Shown here: one piece after another, positions 42,585 through 51,521 of the stretch
How positions within the stretch are numbered: position 1 is the first letter of the stretch
Layout: each line of letters starts with the position of its first letter
Assembly (NCBI GenBank): GCA_937876205.1
Contig: CALEII010000053.1
Location: 1 to 57,666, forward strand
Reading direction: 5' to 3'
Length of the DNA stretch: 57,666 nucleotides
DNA from: an uncultured Clostridia bacterium
Lineage (GTDB): Bacteria > Bacillota > Clostridia > Oscillospirales > Acutalibacteraceae
Translations under genes and position numbers: made by a program
The notes under the pieces: generated by a model
The model's input: only the letters and a program-made list of their open reading frames with translations
Told to the model about the DNA's origin: nothing
The model's database searches: none

Positions 42585-44795
42585 CTATTGTTTTTGGTTT
42601 TCCCATTCAGGAATCATTGAGTTAACTACTTTTTTAGTAATCTCATGATAATTTTTTGAATCCTGCATATACCATATGTTAAATGCTATTGTTATTTCTT
42701 TCAAATGATGAGGTAAAGAAGAAAATTCAGCAGAATTTTTTAATTTCAATATTTCTTTATGAAGATCATCTATATTAATATATTTATCAAATGATTCGTT
42801 TTTAAAATTCCAACCACAGGTATCTCCACTATCCCAGGTTTTCGCATTAAAGTATAAGTATTTTGGAATATTATTTGAATCACTTAAGATTTTCATAATA
42901 TATAAATCTAAAGAGCTTTCATCAATATGGTGCCAAATTCTATAAACAAATCCAGCACCAATCAAATCAAAGAAACAGTTATTGCTGAAAAGCACTTTAA
43001 TTTTTTCGAGCACCAAAACTTCTATCATTATTAAATCATCTTCACTTATAAGACGATTTTGATTAGAAGGTGAATCTCCCATTCTGCCATACGAACATTC
43101 AATACTCTCTATTATTTTGCAGAAAAATGGAACTGTTTTTAAACTTGCTTGTCCAATAATTGTTGTAAGTAATTCCGTATTTTCGCTTTCACTGTTATTC
43201 TTTAATATTGCATTAATGCATGCGCTACACAAATCAGATGGCACTAGTGCTAATAGCCCACGACTTTGATAGTTTTCATCAAATGTCAATAAATCAACCA
43301 ACTCGTTAATAAAAAGCAAATATCTATTCTTGGGAATATCAGGTATATATGCAATTAGTTCGTTCAAAAACTCATATAATCTACCAGAATTCATAAGTAA
43401 TTTGAAATATTGCTGAAGCTGCTCTGCATCATAATATTTTATGACATCTAAGATTTGTTTTTTGTTTATTAAGATATCTTCTAATGAAAGATTAAAATAT
43501 CTATTTATCCTATCTGATGAAGCAAGTTTTTGTTTACGTCTTAGTTCGGAATTAGAATCAGGATTATAATAATATCCACCTGTAATATGACAAAATTTAG
43601 GAAATAGGGTTTGTAAAATTTGCAACATCATTTCAGGATTTTTATTATATATAATTCTAAACTCCTGTAAATATTTTTCACGATGTTTTTTCTGATCCAC
43701 TCCAGATATACCATCAAGATATAATATACTATCAGTTAAGCTACTACCGGTTAAGTTTGTCGAGTTATTAAATATCCAATCAGATATTTCAGGAGCACAA
43801 GCTTGCAACGTTGTTAAGACCAATAAATCAATACAATTAACCTCATTGTACATTAATCTATATTTAAACTCAAAGGTATTTATAATGCGGTTGACATCTC
43901 TCATGCTATTCAAAAATGGGGAAATACAAAAGGGAAATACTGTTTCCCAATAATCTCTCTCAAAATTATCAGTTGGCATATTATTGTCAAAAATAATATC
44001 ATTGACCATTTTGCAAAAGGCATCATTTATTAGCGATTTATTAGCCATTGGCACCTGAAAAGGAACCTGAATGATTTTTTCAAGATATTCATCGCCATTA
44101 AAATTTTGTTCATTTTCTAAAGCTCTAGCAACAACATTGCGATCAAAAGAAAGAACATAAATCATATTGGGAAAACCGGCAAGTGAATTTACTAATTGAA
44201 AAATTAATCGTATTTGCTCATTATTCAACCTATCAATATCATCTATAATTACAATAAATTTTTGTTTCTGAGCTTTTAATGCTTTGATAACTTTTTCTTT
44301 ATGAGTTATTAAATTATCTTGATCGTCTGCTTTTTCGGTCAGATGTTCACCAAAATTTGAAGCCAATTCTTTTATTGGTCCTAAATATTGTCCAATAACT
44401 GGAATATATGTGGAATACTCTAAAACTGTAGAATATTTTTGAAAAGCATTACCAACCGTCTTCAATGCACCATTTTTGTCATTAACTTTAATTTTTGATT
44501 GAATGGCTTGAAAAAATTGATTAAGCAACTGCGTACAATCAGAATAATTCCACGGATTAAAAGTTATTACAATTGGTTTTTCATTCAACTTGCTATCATT
44601 AGTTAACTCTTTTATTTCTTCAATAACCATATTCAAAATTGAAGTTTTTCCTGATCCCCATTTTCCGCACAAACTGATTGTAAAATTATCCGTTCTTGTA
44701 TACGACAAAATAGCTTTTGCTAGTTGTTTTGAAAATTCAGTACGATTTAAACGATCTTCTTTTTTTTCAGTGATAGGATTATCGGAATAAAACAT
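42585..44795 (-). CDS. KAP-family P-loop NTPase
   Basis: 736 aa from the ATG at 44795 (AAGGGTG 6 nt upstream; an in-frame GTG at 44804 has no site). Walker A GKWGSGKTS (44-52), ITFNPWNYSD after it, Walker B FIVIIDDIDRLN, then MIYVLSFDRNVVARALE of the KAP domain (Kidins220/ARMS-PifA group). The C-terminal ~400 residues are helical. Members are membrane-associated or phage-exclusion NTPases; PifA blocks T7. No clear TM insertion was seen here. Convergent with the TM2 gene. Confidence 0.88.
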   Translation of the reverse strand: MFYSDNPITEKKEDRLNRTEFSKQLAKAILSYTRTDNFTISLCGKWGSGKTSILNMVIEEIKELTNDSKLNEKPIVITFNPWNYSDCTQLLNQFFQAIQSKIKVNDKNGALKTVGNAFQKYSTVLEYSTYIPVIGQYLGPIKELASNFGEHLTEKADDQDNLITHKEKVIKALKAQKQKFIVIIDDIDRLNNEQIRLIFQLVNSLAGFPNMIYVLSFDRNVVARALENEQNFNGDEYLEKIIQVPFQVPMANKSLINDAFCKMVNDIIFDNNMPTDNFERDYWETVFPFCISPFLNSMRDVNRIINTFEFKYRLMYNEVNCIDLLVLTTLQACAPEISDWIFNNSTNLTGSSLTDSILYLDGISGVDQKKHREKYLQEFRIIYNKNPEMMLQILQTLFPKFCHITGGYYYNPDSNSELRRKQKLASSDRINRYFNLSLEDILINKKQILDVIKYYDAEQLQQYFKLLMNSGRLYEFLNELIAYIPDIPKNRYLLFINELVDLLTFDENYQSRGLLALVPSDLCSACINAILKNNSESENTELLTTIIGQASLKTVPFFCKIIESIECSYGRMGDSPSNQNRLISEDDLIMIEVLVLEKIKVLFSNNCFFDLIGAGFVYRIWHHIDESSLDLYIMKILSDSNNIPKYLYFNAKTWDSGDTCGWNFKNESFDKYINIDDLHKEILKLKNSAEFSSLPHHLKEITIAFNIWYMQDSKNYHEITKKVVNSMIPEWENQKQ

Positions 44796-44971
44796 TATCT
44801 TCACCCTTTATAATTAACTTAATAAAAATTAGTAATTAAATTATATAGGTTTATATAAAAAACATCAAGTTATATTATCATATAAAAAATTTTAAAGCTT
44901 TTTACTTGTTGGAAAAATTAGTATATAACAGAACATAATATTAAATAAATGTTTAGAAGGAATGATAAGAA

Positions 44972-45154
44972 ATGTTTAACGATTACCCTGACATATTAAC
45001 GGTTGATGAGGCATGCGAGATACTCCGCATTGGGTATAACGCGATATACGCAAATTTAAATTCAGGTAAGCTCAGAGCCTACAGAAACGGGCGTGTGTGG
45101 CGCATCCCTAAACAATCCGTCATCAACTTTGTAACAGAAAATACAAGCATCTGA
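44972..45154 (+). CDS. Excisionase-family HTH protein, intact copy
   Basis: 60 aa: ILTVDEACEILRIGYNAIYA, then KLRAYRNGRVWRIPKQSVIN, the HTH_17/excisionase MerR-like fold. GAAGGAATG precedes the ATG. Such proteins act as recombination directionality factors or small regulators. It lies ~2.7 kb from the serine recombinase, so control of excision is possible. Copy 1 at 13827 is dead. Confidence 0.85.
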   Translation: MFNDYPDILTVDEACEILRIGYNAIYANLNSGKLRAYRNGRVWRIPKQSVINFVTENTSI

Positions 45155-45162
45155 CAAAGCAT

Positions 45163-45191
45163 AGAAGCAATACCGCAAAGGTATTGCTTCT
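45163..45191. terminator. Terminator behind the intact HTH gene
   Basis: AGAAGCAATACC/GGTATTGCTTCT, 12 bp. It also sits 7 bp past the metallopeptidase stop on the other strand and may serve both. Confidence 0.85.
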
Positions 45192-45197
45192 ATTATT

Positions 45198-46397
45198 TCA
45201 ATTATCAACTTTAAAAACAAAATTAATGCAATTATTCAGAACGTCATCATCTGTCGGCAATTCAGTTTTATATTTTGCTATAAATTCTCGGGCTATATCG
45301 GTTTTTCCGCACAGAACTGCAATCCGAATAATATCATACACTGTAGGAATATCCTGAGGTTCCATTATGTTTACCAGAATAAAATCATCAAGTGCAGCAG
45401 AAAGAAACCACACATCATGCTTTGCAATTGCTCGATTTACAAGATTATCAAATGTCGGCTCTATTTCATAAATGGCATTCTGAAGAAGAACTTTTCTTAA
45501 TCCTTCAAATTCAATCGTTTTCAACTCTTCTGCAGTTACATTATCAAATTCGGGAATACTGTTAATCACTTTCACATCAAAGAAAGGCTTCATATACCCT
45601 TCCCTGTAACTGTTGATATATTCAATATCAGGTTGAATACATTCATCAGAAATATCATAACAACAGCATTTTGACTTTATAAATTCTTTTGGAAAATCAG
45701 TTTTATCTATCCGCCAGTCACAACAGGTATCAGGAACTATATAAATACTATCAAAATCAGTTACCATCTGATATGAATAATCGCAATCTCCCAAAATGCT
45801 GTGTTGAACAAAACACATTCTTTTAAGGAGTTTACCTTTGGTGCACCAGCCGACAATGTGATATTGATTGTCATTCTCAACTAAAAAGACAAACAAATCA
45901 TTGTTTTCATCATCAATTTCAAAATTTACTGTTGCATCAAAATCAACAAGGATTTTTCCGTCTCTGTGAAAGAATGCATTCATATAGTCCTCACCATATG
46001 GAAGCATAATGTAAACTATTCTTTTCTTGTTTTTTGTAAAATTGTTATAGTTCAGCTTAACTTCAAGTTCATTGTGAACTGTGTCAACAAACGCAGAAAG
46101 CTTATCAAACAATTTGTCATAATTCGGAAACAGACTTGCCTTTTCCATGAAGTATTCATCATGCTCTGCAAATTGTTGATGAAGAGATTCATGATAAATA
46201 ACAGAAGCCAACATATTCTCTGAAACACGACTGTCATCAAGCACACGGCTGACTATTATGTGATTGTTATGAAAATTATATTCTCCGAAATAATCTGTTA
46301 TGTAATCTTCAGACCACGATATGGTTGGTCGCTTCATTTTGTTATAGTGATAGTATTTACAGCGGACATCATCAAGTATTTTATCAAGATTATGCAT
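45198..46397 (-). CDS. Predicted zinc metallopeptidase (SprT-like HExxH) with long C-terminus
   Basis: 399 aa. SVIYHESLHQQF gives HESLH at 69-73 after a strand with HNNHIIVSRVL, as in SprT/YgjP-like minimal peptidases. Residues 120-280 are beta-rich with a Cys cluster (KCCCYDISDEC), and the last 100 residues are helical, possibly repeats. It is in the element between the HTH gene and relaxases. Substrate unknown; SprT relatives cleave DNA-protein crosslinks, while plasmid-borne ones may be anti-restriction or toxins. Confidence 0.65.
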   Translation of the reverse strand: MHNLDKILDDVRCKYYHYNKMKRPTISWSEDYITDYFGEYNFHNNHIIVSRVLDDSRVSENMLASVIYHESLHQQFAEHDEYFMEKASLFPNYDKLFDKLSAFVDTVHNELEVKLNYNNFTKNKKRIVYIMLPYGEDYMNAFFHRDGKILVDFDATVNFEIDDENNDLFVFLVENDNQYHIVGWCTKGKLLKRMCFVQHSILGDCDYSYQMVTDFDSIYIVPDTCCDWRIDKTDFPKEFIKSKCCCYDISDECIQPDIEYINSYREGYMKPFFDVKVINSIPEFDNVTAEELKTIEFEGLRKVLLQNAIYEIEPTFDNLVNRAIAKHDVWFLSAALDDFILVNIMEPQDIPTVYDIIRIAVLCGKTDIAREFIAKYKTELPTDDDVLNNCINFVFKVDN

Positions 46398-46600
46398 CTA
46401 AAAGCACCTCTCATTAAAAGTCTGATTACAATGCCAAGTATACCATAGACATTCGTAATTATCAATTAATTTTCTAATCAGAGAATACAAATTATTTATA
46501 TTCTCTGTTTGATGATATCATTATAACAAAAAATATGTCCAATAATAATCACATTAATATTGTAAATCCCCGGGATATTACTCCCGAGGGCATACTTAAA
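46398..46600. other. Spacer with two hairpins
   Basis: AGAGAATA/TATTCTCT at 46480-46506, and CCCCGGGA paired with TCCCGAGGG (one bulge) at 46567-46589 just past the relaxase stop. The GC-rich one could be a terminator or part of a transfer origin; neither has a T-run. Confidence 0.35.
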
Positions 46601-47095
46601 TCAATCTGCATCATATGTATTCTTCACATAATAGGCAATAAATCCGTAGCTTCTGCAAATGTATTTCATTACGTTCATAAGCCCAATATGCTCAGCTTTA
46701 TTTCCCTTGAACCTGGAGCCGTCACGGTAGCTCGCGGTATTAAATGCAATATGAAAATGAAGCTCCCCTGTATTTTCATGAACCCCGTAAACACATTGAA
46801 ACTTACCTCCTATTTCTGTCATAATTTCATTAGCAATTAAGTTTGCAATTCCGGGATCCGTAAGCTCCGTATTCTTAAAACTTACCACATAGTGTCTGAT
46901 GCGGACACCACATTCCTGACCGAAGCTCATTGAAGTATCGTACATACTCAAATCAGGATTTGCAGGATTAACATGAAACATTCCGTAGTAACCGTGTATC
47001 ATTTTATCCGGATTAAGTATGTAATTGATCACATCGAATTTTGCTGAATCATCATGATATTTACCTTTACCGTTGGCACAAATAATTGTAGCCAT
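46601..47095 (-). CDS. Short relaxase-like protein 1
   Basis: 164 aa. GELHFHIAFNTASYRDGSRF carries the HxHxxxN metal/nicking signature of MobA/VirD2-type relaxases (PF03432), and MATIICANGKGKYHDD starts like them. Length covers only the nuclease domain; full relaxases are 300-600 aa, so it is either a minimal relaxase or a truncated one. AAAGGAG upstream. A second, related protein is next to it. Confidence 0.72.
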   Translation of the reverse strand: MATIICANGKGKYHDDSAKFDVINYILNPDKMIHGYYGMFHVNPANPDLSMYDTSMSFGQECGVRIRHYVVSFKNTELTDPGIANLIANEIMTEIGGKFQCVYGVHENTGELHFHIAFNTASYRDGSRFKGNKAEHIGLMNVMKYICRSYGFIAYYVKNTYDAD

Positions 47096-47144
47096 AGAGT
47101 CATCTCCTTTAAATATATTTATTTTAATAAACTTATATGTAGAT

Positions 47145-47165
47145 ATAATTAATACGATTAATTAT
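47145..47165. repeat. Inverted repeat between the relaxase-like genes (oriT candidate)
   Basis: ATAATTAAT-acg-ATTAATTAT, perfect 9-bp dyad, and a GC-rich patch GGGGAAGAATAAATCCTCCC at 47228-47247. Transfer origins commonly lie next to relaxase genes. Confidence 0.35.
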
Positions 47166-47296
47166 ACTAATTACTTCCTCTATTTTATTAAACTACATAC
47201 AGTATTACCCTATCTTATTAATCACAAGGGGAAGAATAAATCCTCCCCAGGGGCCCTTACAAAAGTGTTCATTCATTTAATATAAATTTTGATAAA

Positions 47297-47833
47297 TTAT
47301 CTGACATCAATAACCGTTACTTCAGATGCTATTGAATTATCCGACTTTTCAGCCTTACAAAGATAATAAAAATCCTGAACACCATGATGTTTCTGAACTC
47401 TACGGATTGTTTCAAGCATAGCTTTATATGATGCACTCAGATACCCATTTCGTTCACCGTTAAAACAATTATAGTTATTTATCAGGAAGTGAATATGTAC
47501 TCTACCTTTCCTAGAATGTACATAAAATAGCGTCTGATAATCTCTGCTGATACCTGCACAGATATCTTTTGCAATATTCACTGCTGTTTGGAAATCAGAG
47601 ATTTCTGTAGGATCAAAAAATAGTACATAATGTGACAGACGTGTACCACGTTTTATTCCAAAATAGCGATACATCTCAATTACACCAAGTCCGGGTACAT
47701 ACGGACAGCAATTCTTACTGAAACCCTCTGAATACTCTTCTGCAACCTCATTTGCAAGTTGTCTGATAAGTCTTAATGTACCTTTGTTTGTTGCACAAAT
47801 ATCTTTAGTTTTTACTTTTACAAATTTACTCAT
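47297..47833 (-). CDS. Short relaxase-like protein 2
   Basis: 178 aa from the ATG at 47833 (AAGGAGG 8 nt upstream; the earlier in-frame start lacks one). GRVHIHFLINNYNCFNGE matches the HxHxxxN site of protein 1, and both share SHYV(V/L)SF/FF-type strands before it. The two may work as a heterodimer or be diverged duplicates. It lies 60 bp downstream of the recombinase stop. Confidence 0.72.
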   Translation of the reverse strand: MSKFVKVKTKDICATNKGTLRLIRQLANEVAEEYSEGFSKNCCPYVPGLGVIEMYRYFGIKRGTRLSHYVLFFDPTEISDFQTAVNIAKDICAGISRDYQTLFYVHSRKGRVHIHFLINNYNCFNGERNGYLSASYKAMLETIRRVQKHHGVQDFYYLCKAEKSDNSIASEVTVIDVR

Positions 47834-47867
47834 TTCAATTTCCTCCTTAAAAAATATAATAAAATAA

Positions 47868-47896
47868 CCCAACGTTTACAAATCGTCAACGCAGGG
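47868..47896 (-). terminator. Terminator of the serine recombinase
   Basis: CCC-TG-CGTT/AACG-TT-GGG imperfect stem followed on the minus strand by TTATTTTATTATATTTTTT. Confidence 0.6.
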
Positions 47897-49345
47897 CTAT
47901 ATCCGCCAATTAATATTTACATTTTTGCCTGAAATAAAAATCTTCTCAATAAACTCAGAAACAATAAGCTTCTTTTCTTCAAAACTCAACTTATTAAAGT
48001 CAAGTTTTTGAATTGAAGGAGCTTCCGACTTAGGTTTCTGCAGCAGCTCCTCACGCTGTTTATGAAGAGCAGTGATCTGTTTGTTTATGTACTTCACAGA
48101 AACATCATCACACTCAGCAATGGCATTAACAAGACGCTCAATCTTTTGTTCAAGAGCAAGTACCTCTGCGGATAATTCCTTTGAATCAGGGATAATCTCC
48201 GTCGGAGGCGATGACTTCAGCATCTCGGTTATTTGTGATGAAACATAATCCTCAAGCTCTTTCACATCGACCTCAACCGTACAATCACAACTTGAAAAAT
48301 TCGATCTGCCTGAGCAAAGCAAATGCAATTTATTATCGGCCTTACTGTGATTGATTTTCAGGGCATAACCGCACTTGTCACATTTCAGAAGACCTGTCAG
48401 CCAGGAGTACTTTCCTGCATTGGCACGGCTGATCTGAGTGTTGCCGGAAAGCTTATCCTGAACACGCAACCATAAATCAGCATCAATGAATCCCAAGTGA
48501 TTTGAAACTGTCAACATCTGATCCTCTAATGCATTATATTTATTCTTGGTTCTATTGCGTTTTTCGATCACATTACAAGCGTGAATGCCGTCATATGCAT
48601 CCACAGGAAGCTCCGATTTAAGTCCTTTGGCGAGGTAATACCAGAATACCTCCGGAGTGGCTTTAACATAAACAGGGCTATGCAGAATGCGTGACAGAGT
48701 GACACTATCCCACATTTCCCTTTTGGGGCCGTGTATACCCTGTTCATTGAGCCTTTTAGCAACGCTTCTTAATGATGCATCAGATTTGGCATACTCCTCA
48801 AATATCATCTGGACAATCTGTGCATTCTCCGGATGAATCATAAGAGATGAAGCCTGATGCCCATCACTTTCGATTTTTGTTAGTGAAAAACCGAACGGTG
48901 CGGGGCCGCCTGTCCAAACACCGAGTTTAAAACGGTGATGGTAGTTGTCCCGAACACGTTCGGCTGTCGTTTCCCGCTCCAACTGAGCGAAGACCAGAAC
49001 TATGTTGAGCATGGCCCTGCCAATAGGAGACGAAGTATCAAAATTTTCTGTCACTGAAACAAATTCCACTGAGTGTTTTTCCAAAAGCTCCCACAGCCGA
49101 GAAAAATCAGCTATAGATCGGCTGAATCTGTCCAGACGATAAACAAAGACTTTTTTAATTGTACCTGACTCTACTGCCTGTATTAACTCAGTAAAAGCAG
49201 GACGCTTTGTATTTTTACCGGAGAAGCCCCGATCCTGAAAAATCAGGGCATCATCACTGGCATATTTACGGCAGAGGTCAATCTGCCCTTCGATTGATAG
49301 ACTGCCCTCTTTGTCAATTGACTGGCGCACGTATATTGCATTCAT
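47897..49345 (-). CDS. Large serine recombinase (integrase)
   Basis: 482 aa. Catalytic Ser9 in AIYVRQSIDKEGSLSIEGQ, then GFSGKNTKRPAF, VYRLDRFSRS and IGRAMLNIVLVFAQLERE of the resolvase domain; a recombinase domain (GPAPFGFSL...NEQGIHG); a zinc ribbon (LLKCDKCGYALKI...CSGRSNFSSC) and a coiled coil near the C-terminus. This is the layout of large serine integrases. It is the probable enzyme that joined the 42-bp attP to the deacetylase. GGAGGGG precedes the ATG. Confidence 0.93.
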   Translation of the reverse strand: MNAIYVRQSIDKEGSLSIEGQIDLCRKYASDDALIFQDRGFSGKNTKRPAFTELIQAVESGTIKKVFVYRLDRFSRSIADFSRLWELLEKHSVEFVSVTENFDTSSPIGRAMLNIVLVFAQLERETTAERVRDNYHHRFKLGVWTGGPAPFGFSLTKIESDGHQASSLMIHPENAQIVQMIFEEYAKSDASLRSVAKRLNEQGIHGPKREMWDSVTLSRILHSPVYVKATPEVFWYYLAKGLKSELPVDAYDGIHACNVIEKRNRTKNKYNALEDQMLTVSNHLGFIDADLWLRVQDKLSGNTQISRANAGKYSWLTGLLKCDKCGYALKINHSKADNKLHLLCSGRSNFSSCDCTVEVDVKELEDYVSSQITEMLKSSPPTEIIPDSKELSAEVLALEQKIERLVNAIAECDDVSVKYINKQITALHKQREELLQKPKSEAPSIQKLDFNKLSFEEKKLIVSEFIEKIFISGKNVNINWRI

Positions 49346-49346
49346 A

Positions 49347-49460
49347 TTATCCCCTCCTGCGTGATGCAGTGAGAATCAAAATGCAACGTCTGTGCAGTTC
49401 TGACTGTCTGACCTGACGGTCTGTATTATTAGTAGTTTTGTAAATGTTAGTGATACTCAT
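49347..49460 (-). CDS. 37-aa basic peptide upstream of the recombinase
   Basis: Starts MSITNIYKTTNNTDRQVRQS and ends TASRRRG, with 7 Arg and 1 Lys. AAAGGGAGGG lies 5 nt before its ATG, and its TAA ends one base before the recombinase ATG, so it is probably co-translated. It could be a leader, or a small directionality factor for the integrase. Not recognised. Confidence 0.5.
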   Translation of the reverse strand: MSITNIYKTTNNTDRQVRQSELHRRCILILTASRRRG

Positions 49461-49732
49461 ATATGTACCCTCCCTTTACATTAATAATATGCATCTGACC
49501 GAATTTAATATTACGGCATGCATTATGGGAGTGTTCTGTTAATAAAAAAAGATTACAATAAATTATATAATGATACTTGCAATAGATGATACATATGATA
49601 TAATATAAATAGTATAAAATATATATGGTAAACAAATGGCTATATATTGTGGTTTTACAGGATTTTTAAAAAAGTTTCTTTTGTATATTTCTGGTACACA
49701 GAATTTTTGGTACACAAATCGGAGGAGTTTAT
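49461..49732. other. AT-rich divergent promoter region
   Basis: Between the recombinase unit and the D5-like gene. Long A/T stretches and the word ATGCAT; GGAGGAG at 49720 is the ribosome binding site of the rightward gene. No RNA gene seen. Confidence 0.45.
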
Positions 49733-51517
49733 ATGGACAAAAAATCAAAATCATTATCTGAAAGATACAAAGATTATTTCAGAATTGACAACCCACAATC
49801 ATCTTCCCCCATGATAAAACAATCAACGCCCATCGCTGAAAGATATACTGATTATTTCAAAACCCACCAGGATGATTTCAGACAACACAGAATTGATGAA
49901 GAAAAACGTGACGCTCTAAAAAAAAATAAAAATAAATATGAACAACGACTTCAGAAATGTCAACAACTAAAAGAAGATTTAACCCCATATTACGAATATG
50001 CTCGCACAACAATAAAACCGGAATACCGTGAATGCGAACTGGTTGATATGAACTTATGCTTCAGATCATCAACGGACAATACTTTGAATTTTTTATCTCC
50101 TGTGCATTTTGATAATGATGTATTGAACGACAGGCAGACATCAACAGATGCAGAACTTGAGACTTATCCTCACAAACCAACTCTTTATTTTAATTCATTG
50201 GAAGCATTTGAAGAATATGAAGAAAACTGCACACCAACATACTCACTTGAACCGCCCGACAGTGAATTATATGACGATATTCAAATATCTGAGAAGAAAG
50301 AAAATCTGTGTATAAAAAAATCATACAAACAATACAGGGTTATCAAAGAATATCTTACATTAGAAAATAAGATTAAAAAATATGAAAATCTTATTGAGCG
50401 TTGTGATAAGCTCCCCGTTCATTATGACAAAGCAATATTCAATATACAAACTGATCCTATAATAATGACATTTCTTTACAATCTGACAAAAGGAGATTTA
50501 AAAAAGTTTTATGAATTAGCACGATTCTGTGCAAAAATTGCTGATACAAACGCAAAGAATAAAGCATTTGTAATATACGCAGATCCGACTGTTTATGATG
50601 CATTGATACTTTTCATCGGAGCTGCAACTAATAAACTACTGAAGCCGTGTTCATTTAAATCAATGAGAAAGAAACAAGTGCTTCTTGAGTTACAGTATGC
50701 TAGTATGAATAACACAAGATTAGGTCTTGTTTGTATTGATGAACCCATACCTGATACAACCACAACTGCATCTGTGCTAAAAAAACTAATGAAAGGTAAC
50801 ATTATAACCGTCAAAGATACCTATTATCCTGTTGATTTACGAATAGTCAACAGAATACCTATGATTTATTTGACTCAGAACCGAAATAATTTTCAAAGAA
50901 TGAAAAATATCTTTTCTGCTACTGCATTAGAATTTCAATCCGAAAATATCGAAATGCCTCATATTTCACAACAAGCTCTTTTGTGGCTTCAGAATGATTT
51001 TATATCATTGGGAACGTGCAATATACAAGAAGCAGAAAAACATACCCAAAAACCTGCTAAGGTTAATAAGGATGATGTAATAGAAGACTTTATTAAGACT
51101 GTCTGTATCCGAGGCAAAGATTATAATTGTCCTATTCAGGAGCTTTATTCTGCATATTGCGATTTTTATAAGAAATTTTACGGTAATGATTATCTTACAC
51201 AAATAAAATTTACAAAGACATTTGCAGCTGTTACCAATCTTCAGAAATACAGACCTCACTACAAAGGTCAGAGCAATGTTTACTACTTCAAAGGTATCAA
51301 GATTGATGAAACAAAAATCAATACACATCCCGTCGAGAAAGAAGAAGTTTCGGAAGATGTTGACAAAAAGCTGAAAAACGAATCTGCTTCAGCAGAAAAG
51401 TACCCGACAACACTCGTAAATTTTTATAATAGCATAACATCAAAACAATACAGTATATATCTTAAACAACAACACAACAGATATATTCTCAACGCACAAA
51501 AAAACACGGAAGAATAG
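49733..51517 (+). CDS. D5/phage-plasmid helicase-like protein lacking a Walker A
   Basis: 594 aa. The N-terminal repeats SERYKDYF and AERYTDYF look like a short peptide motif used twice. From ~residue 260 the order of blocks recalls superfamily 3 D5 helicases: FVIYADPTVYDALILFIGAA (P-loop position, no GKS/T), RLGLVCIDEPI (Walker B-like), RIVNRIPMIYLTQNRNNF (sensor Asn), then a C-terminal winged-helix-like region. It is adjacent to attR. It may have lost ATPase activity and kept DNA binding for replication or excision control. The family call is by pattern only. Confidence 0.55.
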   Translation: MDKKSKSLSERYKDYFRIDNPQSSSPMIKQSTPIAERYTDYFKTHQDDFRQHRIDEEKRDALKKNKNKYEQRLQKCQQLKEDLTPYYEYARTTIKPEYRECELVDMNLCFRSSTDNTLNFLSPVHFDNDVLNDRQTSTDAELETYPHKPTLYFNSLEAFEEYEENCTPTYSLEPPDSELYDDIQISEKKENLCIKKSYKQYRVIKEYLTLENKIKKYENLIERCDKLPVHYDKAIFNIQTDPIIMTFLYNLTKGDLKKFYELARFCAKIADTNAKNKAFVIYADPTVYDALILFIGAATNKLLKPCSFKSMRKKQVLLELQYASMNNTRLGLVCIDEPIPDTTTTASVLKKLMKGNIITVKDTYYPVDLRIVNRIPMIYLTQNRNNFQRMKNIFSATALEFQSENIEMPHISQQALLWLQNDFISLGTCNIQEAEKHTQKPAKVNKDDVIEDFIKTVCIRGKDYNCPIQELYSAYCDFYKKFYGNDYLTQIKFTKTFAAVTNLQKYRPHYKGQSNVYYFKGIKIDETKINTHPVEKEEVSEDVDKKLKNESASAEKYPTTLVNFYNSITSKQYSIYLKQQHNRYILNAQKNTEE

Positions 51518-51521
51518 CCAC

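Noticed and set aside
47145..47165. Firm oriT call
   Set aside because: A dyad in very AT-rich DNA is weak evidence; no nic-site consensus was recognised, so it is left as a candidate.
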